From: Eutreptiella sp. 'Long Island Sound 2002'
Taxonomy: Eukaryota > Euglenozoa > Euglenophyceae > Eutreptiales > Eutreptiaceae
DNA length: 64,000 bases
Reading direction: 5' to 3'
Assembly (NCBI GenBank): GCA_964036045.1
Contig: OZ038381.1
Coordinates: forward strand, 100,569,367-100,633,366
Under the pieces are notes generated by a model. It searched no databases, was not told where the DNA came from, and was given only the letters and a program-made list of their open reading frames with translations. Positions 18,068 through 27,806 of the stretch are shown in pieces (the stretch's first letter is position 1; every line of letters begins with the position of its first letter). Both the position numbers and the translations under genes were made by a program.

Positions 18068-21000
18068 CACATACTCTGCTACGCAGGCTGTACCTGCCAC
18101 ACAGGCATAAACACATCTGTGTACTCCATCCCACAGGTATGCATGCGGTCGCACGTACTGCTACACAAGCCGTATGTGCCACACACTTACTCGCATCATG
18201 TGCTACGCAACTTGGATATGCCTCATAAGCAGGCATGCAATGGCATAATTCGCCATGCATGCACCGCACTGCCTGCCACACAACGCATGCATGCTGTCAC
18301 AAAATCCGCCACACACCCTTGCACGCGGTTGCATGCCGTGACATATGCCGGTACACATGCTGCATCCGCCACAGGGGCATGCATGCCGTTGCAAAATTTG
18401 CCACACAGGCATGCATGCACTGCATGATCTGCCACAGAGGTAGGCATGCAGCTACATGCAGTTGCACATTCTACTACACATGCTCAACGTGCCACACAAG
18501 CATGAATGCATTTGCACAATCCGTCAAAGAGGTATGCTTGCAATCGCATATTCTGCTACGCAAGTTGTATCTGCTACACAGTCATGCGTGTAGGCGCACA
18601 ATCTGCCACACAAACTGTAGCTGGCACGCATGTAGTCCTCCATCTCCTACACAAGTTGGATCTGCCCGACAGGCAGGCATGCAGTGGCATAATGTGCCAC
18701 ACAAGCACCACATGGTCTGCCACACACGCATGCATGCAGTCACATGATTCGCCACACAGGCTTGTACGCGGTTGCATGCCGTCACATATGCTGGACGCAT
18801 GCTGTATGTGCCACACATGCATGCATGTAGTTGCAAAATCCGCCACACAAGCGTGCATGCACGACATTCTCTGCCACAGAGCCAGGCATGCCGCCGCTTG
18901 CAGCCGCAAAATCCACTACACATGTTGTATCTGCCACACAAGCATGAATACATATGCATAGTCTACGACAGACATATGCATGTAGTTGCGTATTGTGCAC
19001 ACCAATTGTATCTGCAACACAGGGATGAATACATTTGCCTAATTTGTCACACAGGTATGCATGCTGTCGCATGTTGTGCTACACAAGATTTGTCTCCTAC
19101 GTAGGCATGCATGCAGCCGCACAATCCGCCACACAAGCATGCACACACCGCATTATCCGCCACACCGGCATGCATGTAGTAGCGTAATCTGCCACACATG
19201 TGGTTGCACAATGTGCCACATTCTGCTTTACTAGTGGTATGTGCCCACAGGCTTGCATGGAGTTGCATAACCGGCCGCACGGGCATGCTTCCAGTTGCAT
19301 AATCTGCCATGCAGGCATGCACGCACTGCACTATCTGCCAGAGAGGCATGCGTGCCGCTGCATAATATGCCACATATGCGGTTGCATAATCTGCCACACA
19401 GGCATGCATGCAAGGCATGTAGTCACATATTCTGCTACACACGCTGTATATGCCACAACGGCATCAATACATGTGCATAATGTGCCACACAAGTATGCGT
19501 GCAGTCGCATACACTGCTACATAGGCTGTATCTGCCAAACAAGCATGCATGCAGGGAGCGTTGAGGCAGAATCCGAGAGGGGCTCAAGTGCCGCTTGCAC
19601 ATGGCCGCACCTGGTGCATAATAAGCCACGTAGGCACACTTGCATGTGCGAGGGAGGGAGGGAGGGAGGGAGTAGCATATTCTGTTGCACATGCTGTCTC
19701 TGCCACACAGGCATGCATGTAGCCGCATATTCCGCTATGCAGGCTGCAGGTGCCACACAGGCATGAATACATGTGCACTCACTGTAACACAGGCGTGCAT
19801 GTAATCGCATATTATGCTACGCGGACTGTACCTGCCACACATGCAAGGGTACATCTGCATAATTTGTCACATTGGTATGCATGCAGTCGCAGATTGTGCT
19901 ACACAAGTTGTATCCGCAACACATGTAGTCGCATAGTCTGCTACGCAAGTTGGATCTGCCCCATGTGCAGGCATGCAGTGGCATAATGTGCCAGACAGGC
20001 GCCGCATGCTGTGCCACGCACGCATGCATGCAGTCACATAAACCGCCACAGGGGCTTGTGTGTGGTTGCATGCGGTCACATATGCTGCTACACATGTTCT
20101 ACTTGCCACACACGCATGCATGCAGTTGCAAAATCCACCGCACAGGCATGCATGCACGGCATTCTGTGCCATACAGGCAGGTATGCAGCTGCAAACACTT
20201 GCAAATTCCACCACACATGTTCTATGTGCCACACAAGCACAAATGCATTTGCATAATAATGCAGCTGCAGGTTGTATCTTCCACACAAGCAGGAATACAT
20301 TTGCATAATATGTCACATACGTATGCAAGGAATTGCAGATTCTGCTACACAAGTTGTGTTTGCCACACATGTAGTCGCATAATCTGCTACGCAAGTTGGG
20401 TCTGCCCCATAGGGAAGCATGCAGTTGTATGATGTGCCACAAAGGCACCGCATTGTCTCCCACAAACGCATGCATGCGGTCACATCATCCGCCACACAGG
20501 CTTGCACGCGGATGCATGCGGTCCCATATATGGCGACACATGCTGTACCTGCCAGAAAGGCATGCATGCCATCGCAAAATCCGCCACACAGGCATGCATG
20601 CACGGTATTATGTGCCACACAGGCACGCAAGCCGCATGCAGCTGTACATTCTACGACACATGTTGTTTCTGGCACACAGGCATGAATACCTTTGCACAAT
20701 TTGCCACACACGTGTGCATGTAGTCGCACATTTTGCACACACGTTGTACTTGCCGCACATACATGAATACACTTGCATAATCGGTCACACATGTATGCAT
20801 GCAGATGCATATTCTGCTACACAAGCTGTCATTGCTACACGGCCATGCATGTAGGTGCACCGTTTACCACAATGGCACGCATGTAGCAGCATAATTTGCC
20901 ACACACGCGGTTGCACAATTTGCCACAATCTGCATCACTAGTGGTATGTGGCACACAAGCATGCATGCAATTGCATAACCCTCCACACAGGTCGGCATGC

Positions 21001-21240
21001 AATTGCACAATTTGCCATGTAGGCATGCACGCACTGCACTATCTGCCACATAGGCATGCATGCAATTGCATAATCCGCCACACCTACGGTCGCATAATCT
21101 GCCACACAGGCATGCATGAAGGCATTTCCTGCGACACACGTTGTATCTGCCACACCGGCGTGAATACGTGTGCATAATGTGCCACACAAGTATGCGTGCA
21201 GTCGCATACGCTGCTGCACAGGTTGTATCCTCCACACAGG
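18068..21240 (-). repeat. Satellite array, inverse orientation, main piece
   Basis: More than 3 kb of the same satellite as 2,570-4,735 but reverse-complemented (units GCATGCATGCAGTCGCATAA plus TCTGCCACACA). 19,550-19,680 is an internal piece of flank Q, showing a higher-order composite. No genes; long open frames in all registers reflect the unit. Confidence 0.9.
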
Positions 21241-21266
21241 CGCAACGATAGGTTACTGTCAGAGTG

Positions 21267-21401
21267 GCAGTGACGTCGGCCGCCCACGTGGACACCTGCG
21301 CTAGGGTGCTCGGCGTGTCCGCCCAGCGCACGCGGTTCTGGTTCCACCATAGTGTCCGCAGGACGCTCTACGCGCGCACCGTGCGCGTTAGCGTGTCCTG
21401 A
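21267..21401 (+). CDS. Short ORF end in the retroposed segment
   Basis: An open frame with GVSAQRTRFWFHHSVRRTL closes at TGA 21,399-21,401, overlapping the next ATG as TGATG. It looks like the last 45 residues of a protein truncated at its 5' end. Not recognised. Confidence 0.35.
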   Translation, partial: AVTSAAHVDTCARVLGVSAQRTRFWFHHSVRRTLYARTVRVSVS

Positions 21402-21946
21402 TGGGCACACTGTCCAGCCTACGCCGCCCGACCACACGGGCCTTGCGGCATGCAGACATGTTGGAAGTGGCGCTGCGCTCTGCGCTCGCCCACTCGGCCA
21501 CGGTTGCCCGGGCCAACATTAGCCACCAACAGTTGGCCTACCGGAAGTTCCGCACATGGGCTGCTATGGTGACCCATAAGCTGGGGGACAGGGACAGGTG
21601 GTTGAACGCGGCCATCTGCGATACCTTGCAACTCGCCCGCACCAGCCAACATAGATCCATGAAACAATGGCGGCAAGAGTCACTGGAAGAGGTGCGGGCC
21701 TGTATGAGCCGGTGGTTGATGGAACACCACACCTGGTTGGAGGAAATTGCAGAGCGGTGGACCCATGTCCGGGAACAGAAAAAGAGGCCGGCGAGTGCAA
21801 TCGACTTGTCACCGAGTCGGCGCTTCAAGAGGTACAGGACACACCACTCCGACACCCCGGACTACATCCAGCTTACTGGGGACCCTGATCCGACAGGCCC
21901 GTGGGAGATTGAGCTGACTGGGTCTCCGAGGACCCACTGCACGTGA
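21401..21946 (+). CDS. Unrecognised 181-residue protein in the retroposed segment
   Basis: ATG at 21,401 overlaps the preceding stop (TGATG), suggesting translational coupling or reinitiation between two ORFs of one transcript. The protein is helical and charged, with many Trp and Arg (FRTWAAMVTHKLGDRDRWLN, WLMEHHTWLEEIAERW), then a basic patch (SPSRRFKRYR) and an acidic end closing at TGA. The pattern would suit a coiled-coil nucleic-acid-binding protein such as a retroelement ORF1 or tail domain, but there is no diagnostic motif. Confidence 0.4.
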   Translation: MGTLSSLRRPTTRALRHADMLEVALRSALAHSATVARANISHQQLAYRKFRTWAAMVTHKLGDRDRWLNAAICDTLQLARTSQHRSMKQWRQESLEEVRACMSRWLMEHHTWLEEIAERWTHVREQKKRPASAIDLSPSRRFKRYRTHHSDTPDYIQLTGDPDPTGPWEIELTGSPRTHCT

Positions 21947-22208
21947 CCTGTGGCTAGAAAACCAACACGCTTGAAACACCACACTTGACATATCGGACCA
22001 AGCAGACACTGCCCGTGACTGTCAACCGACTTGTGGGATAACTTGTCCCCACAGGCGTCCTTGATGGACGTGCATAAACTGCACGAAGCCTGTGGTTATA
22101 GTTACTACGTTTGAACTGATGCTAGGCAACCTGCCTATGAGTGCCTCTCCTTTGTTCATAGCAAGACTTTGACATGCGAACTTATGTGGCGCCGGAAGTA
22201 AAAAAAAG

Positions 22209-22370
22209 AGGTTGTATCCGCCACACAAGCATGAATACATTCACATCACCCGTCACACATGTGTGCATGCAGTCGCATACTCTGCTACACAAGCTGCATC
22301 TGCTAGGCCGGTATGCATGCAGTGCTTAGTCTGCCACACAAGCATGCATACAATTGCATTATGTGCCTCA
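22209..22370 (-). repeat. Satellite array, inverse orientation, third piece
   Basis: Continues the array after the retroposed segment. It is cut at 22,370 by transposon C; the sequence to the left (GCATTATGTGCC) and to the right of C (CATATGCATGC) joins into a normal satellite unit. Confidence 0.85.
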
Positions 22371-22390
22371 CCCTAGTGGCCCAAATTAAA
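22371..22390 (+). repeat. Left TIR of transposon C
   Basis: CCCTAGTGGCCCAAATTAAA, a perfect inverse match of 27,454-27,473. Confidence 0.9.
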
Positions 22391-22671
22391 GTCAATATGG
22401 TTAATCTTAATTTTGAATATATGAACCGGTTACTATATTGATCTCGCAAATATTAAGAGGTTAGCGTTCAAACTTTTTGATTGGGTCATTTGTACTCAAT
22501 TTTCCATGCACATATGACGACCCATAAGGGGTGTTACGTGGTATATTGTTGCACAACGGTATAGTAGAGATGTTCCAATGGTGTGTTGGTGGGTGTCTCG
22601 GACACCCCCCCTCCGGTTGCCCGGATTCCCCCCCGCTCCACACCACCATGTTCCCCTATATAGCTCTTGTT

Positions 22672-24608
22672 ATGCCTTTCTCTCGGGACACCCTTACCGA
22701 GCTTAACATGACGCTCGAGCGTTTGAGTGGAGCCAAGAGTTTGCGGCACCCTTTGATCTCACAGCTTCTTGGTTAGTGGGAGGCTTCATCTCCCTTGGCC
22801 CGGGCCCGATGGTCTGAGCCCTTGGAGGTTGGCTACCCCTCCCTCATTCGCGACAAGCAAAAGGAGGCGGTAAAGCATTATGCCTCCCACCTCTTCCCGG
22901 CCCCGGACCTCATTGACCTCCACATGGACTGGAACGTCCCCAAGCTTGGCTTCCGGCACATGATGGAGTACATGAGCCGCCGGGGGTCGGCCTATACGGC
23001 CGCCATGGGCCTCCCGTTCGCCAAGCCCATCCCCACTTGGGAAGCGTTCACGGACGAGTGGAAGGAGTTGGTCACCCCCCTTGACCTACGGCCGCCCATG
23101 TCCATCTCCGATCCCCCGGCGAGCGGGCGCTCTTGGCCGCTACCCTTATGGGCTCAGTATGTCCAATCACGTCCATCGCTAGTGGACACCATCTATTGGA
23201 CAAGGCCCCTCACATTCATAGTTTGTGGGGATGCGTACCCGTGCGCCGGTGGTAGTTGGACCCAACTCTGCATTGGGCTCCTTGACCACGGCGCACGGGG
23301 CCGCACACCCATGTACTTGTGGGTGATAGGGATGGCCGTGTGCGGGGACAAGGACATGGCGGCACTAGCAACCATATGGGGTGACAACTTGAATGTTTGT
23401 GGCCCATTCGTTGTTTGTTAACTTTTGCATTTTTTTGCGTTAGTTTCTCGAGATTAATTTCTAGATTTTGGTTAATATTAACGTCGACTGAAAAATTAAC
23501 TTAATATTAATCTCGAGAAATTAATGTAAATATCAATCCATGTCTTTTTTGCAGGTATTGTAGTCCATACAAGACTGCAAGAAGTTCTTCTAGGTGTCGC
23601 ACTGGGTACCAAGCGGGTTGGTCATCGGGGGAGACCAACCCTTCGTGCGGCGCCTCATCGGTGTGTCCACCTCGCCCTTGGTGGGCTCAATTTACAATAT
23701 GTGGGTGTGGGACAAGGTTGCGGCGGCATGGGTCAACGTGGCGACCTGGCGCACATTGGACTGTGAGGAGGCGGTCCGCCTCCGCTACAAGGAGACCGGC
23801 CGTAGCTTGGAGAATGGGGGATGCATAGACGATCCACACATTTTTGTTCACCGGTGCGTGGTTTTCCTATGCATCCTCCATTGTTGCATGGCCATAGGCC
23901 GCCTCCAAGTGGCGTTCATCGAGACACGCCTCGTGGACCTCCCCAAGGAAAACATCAACGCCGTGCAACGAGTCCTCTACAAGGCCCGCACGGGTGTGAA
24001 GTTGGGTGCGTCGGCGGCACTAAATGGGGAGGAGGCCCGTGCATTGTTCCTCGTGTGGTAGGACCTTGGTCCGTTGTTGGACTACGTCCCGGAGGAGGGT
24101 GAATGGCAAGCCGTCGTGGCCATGCGTGACCTCCTCCGGGAGTTGTACACGGACAAGCCGCCCCGCGGGGACCTACGTGCGGCCGAGGTGGCGTGCACCT
24201 ACAATGCACATTGTTGGCGTGCAAATCAAACTACCTCCTCTATTGGGAGGAGGATGTCACCAAGGCCGTGGCGAACGCACGCCGCTTGGGGGTTGGGTTG
24301 GGTGCCGTGTGCGCGGATGTTGTTGAGAGCCTCAACGCCATCCTTAAGCGCGCATACAATGACCACTCGGGCCAGGGGGGGGTGGGGGTGCCGGGTCAAC
24401 CCAACTAGAACAGGAGGGGGAGGTAGTTTTGCAAGTGTGGGAGTGGTGGTTTTTACAATTTGACCTCCCCTTGCGGACCTACCGGACTCCCCACACCGGC
24501 CCATGCACCATGGCTAAACGTAATGGCCACCCATAGCCCCCCGCCCTCCGTCCTTGCTTCCCCTCCGCTAGCTTTGTTTTCGCCTTGCCATGGACGCGCC
24601 AGAAATGA
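22672..24608 (+). CDS. Transposon C gene 1: unrecognised transposase candidate (spliced; internal TAGs)
   Basis: The first exon runs from ATG 22,672 to 23,394. A GT-AG intron of 160 bp (23,395-23,554) splices in phase 0 to an exon starting at 23,555. Homology to D1 (27,807-29,660) covers nearly the whole protein. Conserved landmarks are LLG-x-W near the N terminus, CGDAYPCAGGSWTQ (about 23,224), GGDQPFVRR (about 23,630), CILHCCMAIGRL (about 23,871), AMRDLLRELY (about 24,121), YLLYWEEDV (about 24,231) and WEWWFLQFDLPLR near the end. Four TAG codons (22,774; 23,561; 23,591; 24,059) lie in frame inside conserved sequence. The first aligns with CAG (Gln) in D1. Frame changes near 24,205 and in the G run near 24,375 are probably indels. 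The best end is TGA 24,606-24,608. Conserved acidic and Cys/His residues suggest an enzyme, most likely the transposase, but no known catalytic triad is evident. Confidence 0.6.
23395..23554 (+). other. Intron 1 of gene C1, carrying the C-specific motif
   Basis: Donor AAT|GTTTGT, acceptor TTTTTTGCAG, phase 0, and the same position as the D1 intron donor. It contains TTTCTCGAGATTAATTTC and ATTAATCTCGAGAAATTAAT, inverse copies of one another, as well as TTAATATTAA. Confidence 0.7.
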
Positions 24609-24659
24609 AAAAGATGTTGTCCGACATGTTCGCAATCAATAATCGAGCCTCGCTGTGTT

Positions 24660-24853
24660 TTGCTTGTGCACGCTTGCTTGTGTGTTCCGATTAATATTTG
24701 CTCCGAGTTTGTTAATTTTTTGAGATTAATATTAATACCCGCGTCCATTAATACAGAGTATATTAATTAATCTTTCGGTCCAGGATATTAAGTTCAAGAA
24801 ATTCACTCGGGGGATTAAAAATTAAAGATTAATTTTTGTGCGTCTCTCCATAG
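24660..24853 (+). promoter_or_regulatory. C-specific ATTAAT motif cluster between genes C1 and C2
   Basis: Contains TTTTTTGAGATTAATATTAA, TATTAATTAATC and several ATTAA/TTAAT repeats in otherwise GC-rich surroundings, ending in CATAG directly before the ATG of C2. Similar clusters lie at 22,380-22,470, 23,425-23,545, 25,935-26,085, 27,175-27,270 and 27,395-27,450, all in non-coding parts of element C. Confidence 0.55.
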
Positions 24854-27082
24854 ATGGCCCAAGTGGATGAACGGCTGGCAGGAGCAGCTCCAGCGCATGC
24901 TCCAGCAGCCCTGCCAGCCCTGCCTCCACCCGTGGAGAGTCGCCCGCCGCCCGCGCGCCCATTCGAGGAGTCAAGCGACGACTCCTCGGATAGGCGAAAA
25001 AGAGAGAAGAAGGAGAAGAAGAAGAAGAAGAGGGAGAAGAGGGAGAGGAGAGAGAGGGAGAGGAGCCAGGCGCTCGGGGGGGGGGGGGGGGGGGCTACAC
25101 GCCAGTCGGGGGGGTATTAAGGACGAGGGGGAGGGGGAAGTGGTGGTGGACGAGGGTAACGGGGACGGGGAGGAGGGGGAGGGAGTTGAGGTTGTTGACA
25201 GCCCCCCCATGCCCCCCCCCCCCTCCCCTATTGGCTCCTGAAAGCTCTGGGCCCCTAGTGCGCCACCGCCCGGAAGCCGGGGGCGATTGGCTGGTCAGCC
25301 CAGGTGCTGGAGCCAGGATGTGCGGGAAATCAACCGGTCCCCCCCCCCCCCCCCCGCGCATAGCCACATGACAATCATGTGGATTTCCCGGAGGTTAATC
25401 CGGTGTTTGATTCGCCGGAAGGAGGGGGAACATAGAGGCACTTGGGGTAAGGATGCCTCCAGGGGGGGGTCTTGGGTCTGGAAACCCCTCTGTGGTGCCC
25501 CCCTGGCCCCCATGCCTGAGGCCACGAGTGTGGGCAGTTTGCCCGCACTCAATTTGTTGTTTGACCCCCGCGCCGTCCGTTTCGGGACGGCACACTACTA
25601 GGTACTACTACAGCATTGGACCCAGCTGGGCTGGGTCAAGGAGTTGCGGCAAGGCAAGGCTGTCGTGTTCGGGGTTGACTGGGGCATTGTCCTGGCCCTG
25701 CCCCGACCCATTTATGATCCGGGGTGTCAGCCCTGGTAAGAGGGCCTCACGCGCGCACAGCGAAGGCGGCCCCAGTGGCCGCGAACGTGGCCAAGCCGGC
25801 CGCCAAATCGGCCCCAATGGCCAGCGGGGCAGACCCCATTGAGGGCCCCACTGCAGCGTCTCACTTCCGAGATGCCATTGGGGCAGTACAGGCAGCAGGC
25901 ACCGGTGCTACGTTTGAGGTATGGTACTTGCTTGTTTCGCTTAATTTTTAGGTCGCCAGCATTAATTTCTTGAGATTAATTTTTAATTTTTGAACCGCCG
26001 CTCGAAATATTAAAAGTTAAGGGTTAGTATTAATGTCTAAAAATTAAAACAGTCACTGAAAATTAATTCACACTTCTGTTATCTTTTTTCTGTCTGTACG
26101 TTATAGACGTCGTGGTCAACGCGACGCACACCAGGGCCCATCCCGGTCGCCTGGCGCGACGCTGAGGGATCCCAAGAAGTACCCCTGGCGTGCCTCCACC
26201 GCATCAGGGCCCCACTCCCACCCTTGGGCCTTCCTCTCTTGCGAGGTCTCCATTAGTCGGAGACCTCGCGTGTGGTGAGCGGCGTTTGGGTGACGTCGCG
26301 TCACTTTCGGCCCAGCGAGTGGGCCCGGATGCAGGTAGTGGGGTATGTGGGGGGGGGGGGAGGATGAGGGGTTGTGGAGGAGCATGGGAAGGGGTGGGGT
26401 GAGCGACGAGGAGGGGGGGGGGGGCGTCCACCACTACCGCGCCAGCACCCCCCCCCCCCGGCCAAGACGCAACCCAACCCCTCCCAACCACCCTCAAATA
26501 AACGTTCGAAACAACGGTTTGCCTGGAGTCCGGCTCGGAGAGCGACAACGCGGCGAAACCCCGTAACAAAAGGCGCCCCCCCTCCCCCATCCCCCCCCCC
26601 CCCACCACCACCGCACCGCCTACGAAGGCCGGCTCCGCCCCCAAACCCACCAACCCCTCCAAGACCGTCCCCCCCCCCCCCCGACCAAGACCGACACCCC
26701 CAAAGGTGTCGAGAAGAAGGACGACCGTCCCGAGGATCCGATCGTCATGACGGTCGTCCACGTACCCTACCCCACCGGGGTAGAGAGGGGCACCGTCTGT
26801 GGTATCCACCGGCGGAAGCATGGTGCCGTTTGGCTGAAATGCCTGGGCGGCACCACCCTCTACGAGGTGGCCCGGCCCCTCCTCTTCCCCACCCCCGAGG
26901 AGGCCGAGCGGTACGGGGACGAGGCCCGCACGGGCAAGAAAAAGGCCATACCCCACGCCCCCACAAACGAAGAGACTAACCCCCCGAACCCAAACCCAAC
27001 CATTGAACCCACTAACCCCGCTAACCCCTCATCCGGACCCACAAAGACATGGGACCCCATTACGGGGTCCCATGAAGTGTGA
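24854..27082 (+). CDS. Transposon C gene 2: Pro-rich, charged protein (spliced)
   Basis: Starts at ATG 24,854 with a Pro/Ala-rich segment, then an acidic serine patch (EESSDDSSDRRKREKKEKK) and a Lys/Glu/Arg-rich helix-like tract. G and C homopolymer runs (25,078-25,094, 25,342-25,355) shift the apparent frame. An intron at 25,919-26,105 (donor GAG|GTATGG, acceptor TTATAG) contains the C-specific motif. The following exon contains GPIPVAWRDAEG, a match to D2 (GVRVLVRRRGG). A long Pro-rich linker precedes a small conserved C-terminal domain (YPTGVERGTVCGIHRRKHGA, then LLFPTPEEAERY), matched in D2 by LLFKAKEEAEAY. The end is TGA 27,080-27,082. TAG codons at about 25,361, 25,427 and 26,254 fall in frame. 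The composition suggests a DNA- or chromatin-binding accessory protein; the function is not known. Confidence 0.5.
25919..26105 (+). other. Intron of gene C2, carrying the C-specific motif
   Basis: GT-AG, phase 0. Holds ATTAATTTCTTGAGATTAAT, TATTAAAAGTTAAG and AGTATTAATG. It is strongly AT-rich compared with the flanking GC-rich exons. Confidence 0.6.
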
Positions 27083-27453
27083 GGGCCCGCATAGGGACCC
27101 AATGGGCCACAATGGCCATGGACAACATGCGTGAACACACACATGATGCATTACATGTTGTGTTGTGCCATTGTTAGGAGGGTTAATATCAATGCCAGCC
27201 ACTCATTAATTTTTAAGTTTTCAAATATTAATGCAAAAGTTAAAAACAAAAATTAAAGCCGAGAGCCATTTTACCATTTTGAAACAACCACATGGGTAGG
27301 ACCCCCCCACCAACCCCCGGGGGAAACGACTCCCAAGCCCGTAAGGCAGCCCATGGGGGCATAATTTTCACGGCAAACCCCCTAACCCCCCTTAAATCAA
27401 TTGACACTTGAGATTAACATGTTATTTTTTGGCCAGATATTAAATACATTGGG

Positions 27454-27473
27454 TTTAATTTGGGCCACTAGGG
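27454..27473 (-). repeat. Right TIR of transposon C
   Basis: Perfect complement of the left TIR; the satellite resumes at 27,474 with CATATGCATGC. Confidence 0.9.
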
Positions 27474-27655
27474 CATATGCATGCATACCATGGCATAATA
27501 CATCATGCACACATGCATGCAGGTGTATGCTGTGCCACGTAGGCACTCGTGTAGCTGCACAATGTACCACACAAGCACGCATGTAGTTGCAGGATCTGCC
27601 ACACATTCATGCAAGCAGTGGCACATCCTTCACACACCCTATCCGGTACTCAAGA
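27474..27655 (-). repeat. Satellite array, inverse orientation, final piece and flank P edge
   Basis: Reverse complement of 2,565-2,735, including the array boundary CACACCCTATCCGGT. It is followed by eight bases of flank P before transposon D begins. Confidence 0.85.
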
Positions 27656-27694
27656 GACGCGAGCCCTAGGAACCCGCTAGAAGTCTATCAGAAT

Positions 27695-27780
27695 GTCGGT
27701 CTAATTGGAACGATTAGAACACTTTTTGGTTAGACCACCTCCTTGTTCCAAGGTGTTAGAACACCGTTAGGTCACCTTGT
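27695..27780 (+). promoter_or_regulatory. D-specific GTTCTAA/TTAGAAC motif cluster, leader
   Basis: Contains GTCTAATTGG, GATTAGAACAC, GGTTAGACC, GTTAGAACACC and CCGTTAGGTC within 80 bp upstream of gene D1. Equivalent clusters are at 28,560-28,690, 29,810-29,920, 31,205-31,345, 39,860-39,965 and 40,118-40,150. Confidence 0.5.
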
Positions 27781-27806
27781 GTCCATTCACCTCACGGTAT
27801 TTTTTT

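Larger units (their letters stand above)
21241..22208 (+). mobile_element. Retroposed segment with A-tail and about 20-bp target duplication
   Basis: Interrupts the satellite. Its left flank AGGTTGTATCCTCCACACAG (21,220-21,239) is repeated at 22,209-22,228 with one mismatch, and the insert ends in AAAAAAAG. A variable-length target duplication plus a 3' A-run is the signature of target-primed reverse transcription, so this is probably a 5'-truncated LINE or a LINE-mobilised sequence on the plus strand. Confidence 0.7.
22371..27473 (+). mobile_element. DNA transposon C (TIR CCCTAG..., 2-bp target duplication)
   Basis: The 20-bp terminal inverted repeats are perfect: CCCTAGTGGCCCAAATTAAA at 22,371-22,390 and its complement at 27,454-27,473. 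Comparison with the uninterrupted satellite indicates a 2-bp target duplication (CA). The element carries two genes, C1 and C2, both on the plus strand and with introns. Its non-coding intervals carry repeated ATTAAT-type motifs. Transposon D has homologous genes and the same terminal CCCTAG. I cannot place it in a named superfamily. Confidence 0.85.

Noticed and set aside
18068-21240. Possible CRISPR-like array of short repeats
   Set aside because: Units are degenerate, contiguous and without unique spacers, and the setting is eukaryotic.
26204-26956. Minus-strand 250-codon frame in transposon C
   Set aside because: Gly-rich reflection of the Pro-rich linker of C2; the plus-strand C2 has homology to D2 and a sensible intron.
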